From Methanoregula sp. (lineage in GTDB: Archaea > Halobacteriota > Methanomicrobia > Methanomicrobiales > Methanospirillaceae): a stretch of 7,385 nucleotides of DNA. Location of the stretch: the NCBI GenBank assembly GCA_003157895.1, contig PMKW01000167.1, positions 28,816 through 36,200 on the forward strand, given 5' to 3'. Both the position numbers and the translations under genes were made by a program. Under the pieces are notes generated by a model that worked only from the letters and a program-made list of their open reading frames with translations, made no database searches and was not told the DNA's origin. How positions within the stretch are numbered: position 1 is the first letter of the stretch; every line of letters begins with the position of its first letter. Below, one piece after another: positions 1-4,524 of this stretch.

Positions 1-305
1 ATGATCAACGGCGGGCTCCGCAGCTGCTCGCTCTCGCTCTTGAGCTTGCGCACTTCCCGCTCGTACCGGATCTTCTGTGTTTCGATGTACCGCTTGTCAG
101 TCTCGACCTGCCGGAGTTGTTCCCGGAGCTCGAGATTCCGTGATTCGAGGTTGCCGACCCGCTCCGTCATCTGTGCCTCCAGTTCATGCTTGTCATTCTC
201 GATCTGGGCGAGCTGTTCGCGGAGCTGTTCCGACAGGGTGCGATAGAGTCGGTACAGTTCTTCGGGTGTCTGAGGGTCTGTTGACTGATGGAGGGTATCG
301 GCCAT
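1..305 (-). CDS. pan: Proteasome-activating nucleotidase PAN, N-terminal part (gene runs off the left edge)
   Basis: The first 101 residues of a minus-strand gene are visible, starting at ATG 305-303. PAN is the hexameric AAA+ ATPase that unfolds substrates and feeds them into the archaeal 20S proteasome in the cytoplasm. Residues about 15-95 form a long charged heptad-rich coiled coil (LYRLYRTLSEQLREQL and onward). It is followed by the family's junction RSPPLI at 96-101, where the coiled coil passes into the OB domain. The ATPase domain lies outside the window. The start is supported by a TGAGG ribosome-binding site (312-316, 6 nt spacing) and a minus-strand TATA box at 339-346. The gene is divergent from the aMBF1 gene. 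The coiled coil plus the RSPPL junction make PAN by far the best reading; a generic coiled-coil protein is the alternative because no Walker motif can be seen here. Confidence 0.88.
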   Translation of the reverse strand, partial: MADTLHQSTDPQTPEELYRLYRTLSEQLREQLAQIENDKHELEAQMTERVGNLESRNLELREQLRQVETDKRYIETQKIRYEREVRKLKSESEQLRSPPLI

Positions 306-338
306 CTCGTGCCTCAGGTAACTATATGGAGAAACTCC

Positions 339-346
339 CTATAAAG
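339..346 (-). promoter_or_regulatory. TATA box of the PAN gene
   Basis: Read on the minus strand this is CTTTATAG, a good archaeal TATA box. A start of transcription 22-27 nt downstream would fall near 316-320, giving a leader of roughly 11-15 nt that just includes the TGAGG ribosome-binding site at 312-316. The spacing supports the assigned PAN start. No transcript data are available. Confidence 0.6.
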
Positions 347-400
347 TGTTTGTGAGAAGGCAAACCTGCCGGGCGAGCGGTTTTGGGTATTCAGTGGGAA

Positions 401-408
401 TTTATACT
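401..408 (+). promoter_or_regulatory. TATA box of the aMBF1 gene
   Basis: TTTATACT is preceded by the purine-rich GGGAA (396-400), where a BRE would sit. Transcription is expected to start near 427-432, so the mRNA would have almost no leader ahead of ATG 435. The weak GTGAG at 427-431 may be at the 5' end of the message. The PAN TATA box lies 55 bp away on the other strand, so the two divergent promoters are separate. Confidence 0.6.
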
Positions 409-434
409 CGCACGGGCTATTTTGTTGTGAGATT

Positions 435-950
435 ATGCAGTGCGAAATGTGCGGTGAAACAATACGGGGCGTTCCGAAGCTGGTCCGGGTAGAGGGGGCC
501 GAGCTTTCGGTATGCAGTAAATGCGAGAAGTTCGGCACTGAGGTACAACAGGTGCGCCGCACGGACATCCGGGCGCCGCAGAAAGGGCCGGCGGCACGCC
601 CGGCGCCGGCACCTGCCGTCGGGGCAGCACAGGTCAGGTACAAGCGGGACATGTTCGACTATATGGAGGGGGAGATTGTCGAAGATTATGCAGCCCGGAT
701 CCGGCATGCCCGCGAGGAGAAAGGGCTTTCCCAGAAAGACCTTGCCATGCAGATGAAGGAGAAAGAGCACCTTATCCGTAAGATCGAGAACAGCGAACTG
801 ATCCCGGAAGAGGGTGTGCGGAAGAAACTGGAAAAAGCCCTGGACATCCGGTTGCTCGATACCCCGGCCGGTGAGGAGGAGAAGAAAGCCCAGAGCAAAC
901 TCACGCCCACCCTTGGCGACCTGACGGTTATCAGGAAAGCCAGAAAGTAA
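435..950 (+). CDS. Archaeal multiprotein bridging factor aMBF1 (zinc ribbon plus Cro/C1-type HTH)
   Basis: A 171-aa protein with the two-part aMBF1 design. An N-terminal zinc ribbon has Cys3, Cys6, Cys27 and Cys30 (CEMC ... CSKC). A Pro/Ala-rich linker follows at about 44-68. A helix-turn-helix domain of the XRE/Cro type occupies about 85-141 (RIRHAREEKGLSQKDLAMQM, then IRKIENSELIPEE). Eukaryotic MBF1 bridges activators to TBP. The archaeal protein has been linked to translation and ribosome binding, so its exact role here is open. It is divergent from PAN; I recall aMBF1-proteasome linkage as common in archaea, but that is from memory. ATG 435 is chosen because the first cysteine comes two codons later and the TATA box is at the right distance. 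Length and domain order are normal for the family. Confidence 0.93.
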   Translation: MQCEMCGETIRGVPKLVRVEGAELSVCSKCEKFGTEVQQVRRTDIRAPQKGPAARPAPAPAVGAAQVRYKRDMFDYMEGEIVEDYAARIRHAREEKGLSQKDLAMQMKEKEHLIRKIENSELIPEEGVRKKLEKALDIRLLDTPAGEEEKKAQSKLTPTLGDLTVIRKARK

Positions 951-958
951 TTTTTTTT
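951..958 (+). terminator. Oligo-T terminator of aMBF1
   Basis: Eight consecutive T residues follow the stop codon directly. Archaeal RNA polymerase terminates on such U-tracts without needing a hairpin, and none is evident just before it. A small dyad (TGCCGG 1014-1019 with CCGGCA 1027-1032) lies further downstream but has no T-tract and is not needed to explain termination. Confidence 0.6.
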
Positions 959-1077
959 AAAGTTTTCACGCAAGGTCGATCACTGCGTTGTGCTGAAGAG
1001 TTAACAAAGATCGTGCCGGAAGGAAGCCGGCAAGATCCCTGCTCTCCCATCCCATCATAGGAAAGATTACGGAACAA

Positions 1078-1087
1078 CTTTAAATAC
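1078..1087 (+). promoter_or_regulatory. TATA box of the FKBP lipoprotein gene
   Basis: CTTTAAATAC contains an archaeal TATA box. Transcription would start near 1106-1110, within a few nucleotides of ATG 1112, so the mRNA is probably leaderless or nearly so. No Shine-Dalgarno sequence precedes the start, which agrees with this. Confidence 0.6.
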
Positions 1088-1111
1088 GGCCGGGATGCTA
1101 CCAAATGATGG

Positions 1112-1768
1112 ATGAAAAAGACCTTAGTATTGATCGGATCAATCATGGTAACGATTCTGCTTGTTGTATCTGCCGGGTGTACTACCCCCACAACGGGCAG
1201 CAACTCTTCCGCAGGTACACCTGCCACGGCAGCGGGCGGGAACGTTTCTGGAACAACGGCCTTTCCCACAAACCTGCCGGCAGCAACTCCTTTTGTGACT
1301 GCTAGCGGGATTGGTGAGAGCGGGATCCAGCAGGTAGCGACAAAGGGTGATAAAGTATCGGTATATTATACCGGAACGTTTGAAAACGGCACCATCTTTG
1401 AATCGAATATGAATGATACGACGCCCGTCGAGTTTACCCTGGGCAATTCGAGCGTTATACAGGGTTTTGAAGAAGCGGTCATGGGGATGTCGCTCAACCA
1501 ACAAAAAACGGTGAACATTCCTGCTGAAAAAGCATACGGGGCATACAATACGAGTCTTATCCGGACGGTAATCCGCAACGGCCCGATTGCAAACACCACC
1601 TTTGTCGAAGGGCAGTCCTATTATATCCACGACAGGACAACAAACGCAACCAGCATTGTAAAGATCCTGAACGTTACTCCGATAACGGTTACCTGGGATG
1701 AAAACAATCCGCTGGCTGGCCAGAACTTCACGTTTACCATAAAACTTGTCAAGATCAGCCGGCCGTGA
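1112..1768 (+). CDS. Lipid-anchored FKBP-type peptidyl-prolyl cis-trans isomerase (SlyD-like, long archaeal type)
   Basis: A 218-aa protein predicted to catalyse prolyl cis-trans isomerisation on proteins outside the membrane. Residues 1-22 form a lipoprotein signal peptide (MKK, then a hydrophobic stretch) ending in the lipobox VSAGC, so Cys23 is the likely lipid anchor. Residues 24-70 are a Thr/Ser/Ala/Pro/Gly-rich linker. The FKBP core starts near 77: DKVSVYYTGTFENGTIF, then VIQGFEEAVMGM and IPAEKAYGAY at about 136-145. Residues about 146-200 match the position of the insert-in-flap chaperone domain of SlyD-like and long archaeal FKBPs. A closing strand (NFTFTIKLVKI) ends the protein. ATG 1112 gives the signal peptide; two nearer-upstream ATGs (1105, 1108) are out of frame or blocked by a stop. 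Monocistronic, with its own promoter and terminator. The signal peptide and anchor are unusual enough to mark it as an extracytoplasmic folding factor. Confidence 0.92.
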   Translation: MKKTLVLIGSIMVTILLVVSAGCTTPTTGSNSSAGTPATAAGGNVSGTTAFPTNLPAATPFVTASGIGESGIQQVATKGDKVSVYYTGTFENGTIFESNMNDTTPVEFTLGNSSVIQGFEEAVMGMSLNQQKTVNIPAEKAYGAYNTSLIRTVIRNGPIANTTFVEGQSYYIHDRTTNATSIVKILNVTPITVTWDENNPLAGQNFTFTIKLVKISRP

Positions 1769-1799
1769 ACCGGCAGGATCCGGTTTATTTTCTTTTTTC
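1768..1799 (+). terminator. Hairpin and T-rich terminator of the FKBP gene
   Basis: AACCGG (1768-1773) pairs with CCGGTT (1780-1785) around a 6-nt loop. It is followed by a pyrimidine tract rich in T (about 1784-1799). The stem begins at the last base of the stop codon. Confidence 0.65.
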
Positions 1800-1924
1800 A
1801 CCAGCGTTCCTGAAATGACGCAACGTTTTTTATGATGGGAACATACCCGTGGCCAGAGACCGTTTATGTTCTTACGGTAAATATCTCAAAATCCACCGGG
1901 AATTTTGGTTGTCCCTCTTCAGGT

Positions 1925-2017
1925 TCAGGCCTCCCATGCCAGTGCAGATCCCGATCTGTCTTCCTCAGCCACGGAGGTCCGCGGGTTATTTCTGTCGCTG
2001 GCAGACGCGTTCTGCAT
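1925..2017 (-). CDS. Possible 30-residue microprotein ORF, doubtful
   Basis: A short minus-strand ORF starting MQNASASDRNN and ending LAWEA begins at ATG 2017-2015. It is preceded by AGGAG (read on the minus strand from 2028-2024) with 6 nt spacing, which is a textbook ribosome-binding site in a region otherwise short of them. It lies 26 bp beyond the stop of the coiled-coil gene on the same strand and could be co-transcribed. It is hydrophilic, has no cysteine or membrane segment, and resembles no family I know. Its short length means chance is a serious alternative; the rest of the 1800-2042 gap shows nothing gene-like. Confidence 0.18.
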   Translation of the reverse strand: MQNASASDRNNPRTSVAEEDRSGSALAWEA

Positions 2018-2042
2018 GGTGCGCTCCTGTCCTGGAGAAGAG

Positions 2043-2411
2043 TCAGATCGTCTTTTTGTTCCCGTACCGGGGCTCCATTTTCATTGTGCCGTCAGCCTGC
2101 ATGATCCGGACCATTGCATGTTCCACCGTAGTGTCAGGGAAATCCTCCTGGTTTATCCTTCCCGGCCTGATCTCGATGCTGCCTTCGGAGGAGACTGCAA
2201 TGGACGGGGATGCTGACGGGCCCGTCACAACCGTTTCCTGCTTTAGCTCCTGACCGCTGCGTTTCCCTTCCTGCCGGGACACCGCCAGGGTGACCGTTTT
2301 GAGGTCGACCAGTTCCGCGAGCAGTCCCCTGACCAGCGCTTCCATATCCCGCACTCGTTTTTCCAGTACTGCGATCCGTTCTTCCTCATCACCGGTTGTT
2401 GAAATTTCCAT
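2043..2411 (-). CDS. Small coiled-coil protein of unknown function
   Basis: A 122-aa soluble protein that I do not recognise. Residues about 9-45 form a clear coiled coil (ERIAVLEKRVRDMEALVRGL, with Leu/Val/Ile at heptad positions), suggesting a dimer or a partner-binding helix. The middle (about 46-70) is polar and probably flexible. Residues about 70-115 contain short beta-prone segments (SIAVSSEGSIEIRPG, then a VRIMQADGTMKME stretch). There is no signal peptide, membrane segment, cysteine or recognisable catalytic motif. ATG 2411 is the natural start because the coiled coil begins a few residues later. No good Shine-Dalgarno is close: GGGAG lies 15 nt upstream, and the start codon is touched by an inverted repeat. 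The coding nature is supported by the heptad pattern and by shadow frames looking non-protein-like. Confidence 0.7.
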   Translation of the reverse strand: MEISTTGDEEERIAVLEKRVRDMEALVRGLLAELVDLKTVTLAVSRQEGKRSGQELKQETVVTGPSASPSIAVSSEGSIEIRPGRINQEDFPDTTVEHAMVRIMQADGTMKMEPRYGNKKTI

Positions 2412-2490
2412 ACGTGTAATCAGTTACTCCCGAATACCGGGTTCGTTCCCGGGAAATGTGATCTTTTAAATCAGTCTTAAATTACACGTA
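2411..2490 (-). promoter_or_regulatory. Long inverted repeat spanning the leader of the coiled-coil gene
   Basis: TACGTGTAAT (2411-2420) and ATTACACGTA (2481-2490) are perfect 10-bp inverted arms with 60 bp between them. The left arm includes the first base of the minus-strand ATG. A smaller GC dyad, CCGGG (2437-2441) and CCCGG (2448-2452), lies between the arms. If transcription starts from the TATA box at 2506-2513, both arms would be in the mRNA and could fold the start region into a stem. If it starts from the weaker box at 2463-2470, the arms act only as DNA. Confidence 0.4.
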
Positions 2491-2505
2491 CTGGTATCCC
2501 TGACA

Positions 2506-2513
2506 TATTATAA
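2506..2513 (-). promoter_or_regulatory. Candidate TATA box for the coiled-coil gene (distal)
   Basis: Read on the minus strand this is TTATAATA, close to the archaeal TATA consensus. It would start transcription near 2482-2488 and give a leader of about 75 nt. A second candidate, TTTAAAAG (minus strand, 2470-2463), would give a leader of about 30 nt. The sequence does not decide between them. Confidence 0.4.
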
Positions 2514-2574
2514 CAAGGAGTAGCCTACCGGCATGGGCCGGATGGGAGGATGAGCCGTGCCTGTCATTCCGTCG

Positions 2575-3153
2575 TCATTTTTTAGATATCGACGAGAACC
2601 AGGCCCGGGGCCCTTCGGCCCGTGTGCGGCTTTCGAAGACCGCCGGCCTGATATAATTGATGGACCACCCGACCCGGAAGCTGTCCTGTATCTCTTTCTT
2701 TGAGATTCTTCTCGGACCGTATCCGCCGGGTTCCCGGTCGGAAAAGCAGAGCATAAAGTATTTCCCGGTCGGGGAGAGAATGGCTGCAAGATTATCCACA
2801 TAAACCGCGCGGTCTTCATCGGACAAGGTATGGAAGAGCCCTGAATCGGTGGCGGTATCGAACTTCCGGTCGAGCCGGAAGAGCTCCAGTGCGTTCAGGA
2901 CAAGGAAATGTACCCGGAGCTCTCTTTTGTCAGCCTTCTCCCTTGCCTTCTGGATCGCCAGGGGTGCGGAGTCGATCCCCCAGACCTCAAACCCTTCCCC
3001 GGCAAAGAAGAGCGCATGCTCCCCGGTCCCGCACCCTATGTCCAGGACCGATCCTGTTATCTCCCCCCTCCGGACAAGTTCGATAAACTCCTTCTGGGGC
3101 CGGCCGATGTCCCAGGGAGGCCTGCCTCTGTATGCCGCGTCAAAGAAATCCAT
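2575..3153 (-). CDS. Class I SAM-dependent methyltransferase
   Basis: A 192-aa soluble enzyme with the Rossmann-type methyltransferase fold, predicted to move a methyl group from S-adenosylmethionine to an unidentified acceptor. Motif I is VLDIGCGTGEH at residues 36-46, which binds SAM. The acidic residue after strand 2 is Asp61 (VWGIDSAPLAI). Later come VHFLVLNALEL and the motif IV-like FDTATDSGLFHTL. The N-terminal PPWDIGRPQ (12-20) recalls the PWDIG(R/K)PQ element seen in thiopurine methyltransferase-like and related small-molecule methyltransferases, so a small-molecule substrate is plausible. ATG 3153 has GGTGA three nucleotides upstream, a short but workable spacing. The stop codon is followed after about 40 bp by no clear terminator. 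It is divergent from the marR efflux operon, which may mean shared control. The substrate is not readable from the sequence. Confidence 0.88.
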   Translation of the reverse strand: MDFFDAAYRGRPPWDIGRPQKEFIELVRRGEITGSVLDIGCGTGEHALFFAGEGFEVWGIDSAPLAIQKAREKADKRELRVHFLVLNALELFRLDRKFDTATDSGLFHTLSDEDRAVYVDNLAAILSPTGKYFMLCFSDREPGGYGPRRISKKEIQDSFRVGWSINYIRPAVFESRTRAEGPRAWFSSISKK

Positions 3154-3271
3154 ACGTCACCATAGATTCTGATATGTTTATCATTATTTCGGCAGCGGTG
3201 GATTCCTCACCGGTTATCTGAAGGGACAGGGGTATCCCGTATCTTATCCGACAGATAGCGGGAAATAAAAA

Positions 3272-3313
3272 AATATCCGGAACGGTATTACGGGAATATC
3301 CCCCGCCGGTATT
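3272..3313. promoter_or_regulatory. Array of four alternating half-sites upstream of marR
   Basis: AATATCC (3272-3278), GGTATT (3284-3289), AATATCC (3295-3301) and GGTATT (3308-3313) alternate in orientation; the two words are near reverse complements of each other. Centres are about 11.5, 11.5 and 12.5 bp apart, close to one helical turn, so all could face the same side of the DNA. The array ends about 26 bp before the marR TATA region. A regulator binding cooperatively here is an inference. Confidence 0.4.
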
Positions 3314-3320
3314 GTCTGAA

Positions 3321-3341
3321 ATGGTTAACTACATTAACTAT
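3321..3341. promoter_or_regulatory. Candidate MarR operator dyad at the marR promoter
   Basis: GTTAA (3324-3328) and TTAAC (3334-3338) form a dyad around a 5-bp centre. Matching outer AT/AT pairs extend it to 21 bp with one mismatched position. The same stretch contains TTAACTA twice in direct orientation (3325-3331, 3334-3340). It overlaps the upstream edge of the marR TATA region, where a bound repressor would block TBP/TFB. Size and place suit a MarR-family autoregulatory operator. Confidence 0.5.
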
Positions 3342-3348
3342 TTATTCT
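3339..3348 (+). promoter_or_regulatory. TATA region of the marR efflux operon
   Basis: CTATTTATTC is the best TATA-like element placed to start transcription near 3366-3370, about 10 nt before ATG 3378. CTTATAATC at 3361-3369 is a closer match to the consensus, but it lies too near the start codon to serve this start. No Shine-Dalgarno precedes the ATG, which fits a short leader. Confidence 0.45.
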
Positions 3349-3377
3349 GCTGTTTTCAACCTTATAATCTGATATCC

Positions 3378-3806
3378 ATGGACCGTTTCGAACGCGTTGT
3401 CGAGAATATATCCCGGCTGGGCACATCCATGTTTGCGATACGCGAGCAGGGAAAACGACCCATAACACGGGACCCGGAGTTCGTGATACTGTCTGTACTT
3501 ACCACAGAGAGTCTCCCCATTTCGGAAATCGGCAGGCGGCTCCACCGCTCAAAACCCGGCATGTCGGCCCTGATAGGCAGGCTTCTCCGTGAGGGCAAGG
3601 TCAGACGGATCCCATCGAAAGAAGATCACCGGGTAACCATGATCGCGATCACGGGCAGGGGGCGTAAGGCAATCCGTGCGAAGCGGAGTGAACTGAGGGA
3701 CAGGATCCAGATGATTTTTTCCTCTCTTGCCGATGAAGAAATTGAACGGATCGATTCGTGCCTGGCTGAACTGAATTCCATTATTGCACGGTTAAGGGTT
3801 GAATAA
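3378..3806 (+). CDS. MarR-family transcriptional regulator
   Basis: A 142-aa winged-helix DNA-binding protein, first gene of an efflux operon. An N-terminal dimerisation helix (MDRFERVVENISRLG) leads to the winged helix: LPISEIGRRLHRSKPGMSAL is the HTH with its recognition helix. The wing follows at KVRRIPSKEDHRVTMIAIT, with the DHR sequence in the position of the family's conserved D-x-R. The C-terminal helices (LADEEIERIDSCLAELNSII) complete the dimer interface. ATG 3378 is chosen over an in-frame TTG at 3312 because the longer version would add a poorly matching stretch and start upstream of the likely promoter. MarR proteins usually repress a neighbouring transporter until a small ligand is bound. 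The exporter genes follow directly and a dyad sits on the promoter, so autoregulated control of efflux is the likely role. The ligand is unknown. Confidence 0.88.
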   Translation: MDRFERVVENISRLGTSMFAIREQGKRPITRDPEFVILSVLTTESLPISEIGRRLHRSKPGMSALIGRLLREGKVRRIPSKEDHRVTMIAITGRGRKAIRAKRSELRDRIQMIFSSLADEEIERIDSCLAELNSIIARLRVE

Positions 3807-3807
3807 T

Positions 3808-4512
3808 ATGACAGCCACCGAAGAGACCGGGACGGTTCCCGATTCAAAGGGAAAAATTGCGCCGGAGAGCGGAGAAGGAAAACAGGATACCCTTGCAAAG
3901 AGGATCCGCAGCCATCCGTGGTTCAAAAAAGCCCTCATCGTCCTCATCGTTATTATCGCTCTGGCCGGGATCCTCTACTGGAACGACTTACAGAGCAAGA
4001 TATATGTCGAGAATGCCCAGATTACCGCTCCGGTGATCTCGCTTACTCCCGATACTTCGGGTGCTATCAATGAGTTGTATGTCTCGGTGGGAGATCCGGT
4101 TAAAAGGGACCAGATACTCGCGAAGGTCGGGGATGAGGTTATCCGTGCGAAGACATCAGGGGTGGTTACCGGCGTGGAAGACACCCCCGGGCAGACGGTT
4201 ACCGCCCTGAGTCCCGTGGTCTCCATGATCGACACGCGAAAGCTTCGTGTTGTCGGAAGGGTAGAGGAAGACAAGGGCCTCAAGGATATCTATCCCGGCC
4301 AGTACGTGGAGTTTACCGTGGATGCCTACCCTTCCTCGCAATACCAGGGGGTGGTCGAGAAGGTTGCACCGGCTGCCCGGGAAGGCGATGTTGTCTTCAG
4401 TATCTCGGACAAGCGGCAGGAGCAGGAATTTGATGTCACGGTTTCCTACGATGTCACCGCCTACCCTGAACTGAAGGAAGGTATGTCCGCAAAGATGTGG
4501 ATCTACAAGTAA
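3808..4512 (+). CDS. Short HlyD/EmrA-like membrane-fusion (adaptor) protein
   Basis: A 234-aa protein anchored by one N-terminal membrane helix (about 42-58, KKALIVLIVIIALAGILYW) after a hydrophilic cytoplasmic tail. Outside the membrane is a barrel-sandwich (lipoyl-like) domain. Its first half, about 73-108, contains SGAINELYVSVGDPVKRDQI; its second half, about 110-142, contains AKTSGVVTGVEDTPGQTV. A beta-barrel domain follows, ending GMSAKMWIYK. The two lipoyl halves adjoin directly, so the long coiled-coil hairpin found in EmrA and HlyD is absent. ATG 3808 is preferred over TTG 3799; it lies 1 nt after the marR stop with GGGTTGA before it, suggesting translational coupling. It presumably partners the MFS exporter encoded next. 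Archaea of this kind have no outer membrane, so the protein cannot simply bridge two membranes, and its exact role is uncertain. Confidence 0.87.
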   Translation: MTATEETGTVPDSKGKIAPESGEGKQDTLAKRIRSHPWFKKALIVLIVIIALAGILYWNDLQSKIYVENAQITAPVISLTPDTSGAINELYVSVGDPVKRDQILAKVGDEVIRAKTSGVVTGVEDTPGQTVTALSPVVSMIDTRKLRVVGRVEEDKGLKDIYPGQYVEFTVDAYPSSQYQGVVEKVAPAAREGDVVFSISDKRQEQEFDVTVSYDVTAYPELKEGMSAKMWIYK

Positions 4513-4524
4513 TCCTCCTCACTC

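Noticed and set aside
1..355. Plus-strand Ser/Arg/Cys-rich open frames at the left edge
   Set aside because: They are the antisense shadow of the PAN coiled coil, whose minus-strand frame gives clear heptads and the RSPPL junction.
1014..1032. TGCCGG/CCGGCA dyad between aMBF1 and the FKBP gene
   Set aside because: Short GC-rich words of this kind are common in this genome style, there is no T-tract after it, and it lies too far upstream of the FKBP TATA box to read as a clear operator.
1139..1801. A 220-codon minus-strand open frame opposite the FKBP gene
   Set aside because: It lies entirely antisense to a recognisable FKBP domain and has a Cys/Arg-rich composition typical of shadow frames.
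3312..3377. N-terminal extension of the MarR protein from TTG 3312
   Set aside because: The added residues overlap the operator and TATA region and do not fit the family's N-terminus; ATG 3378 is a better start.
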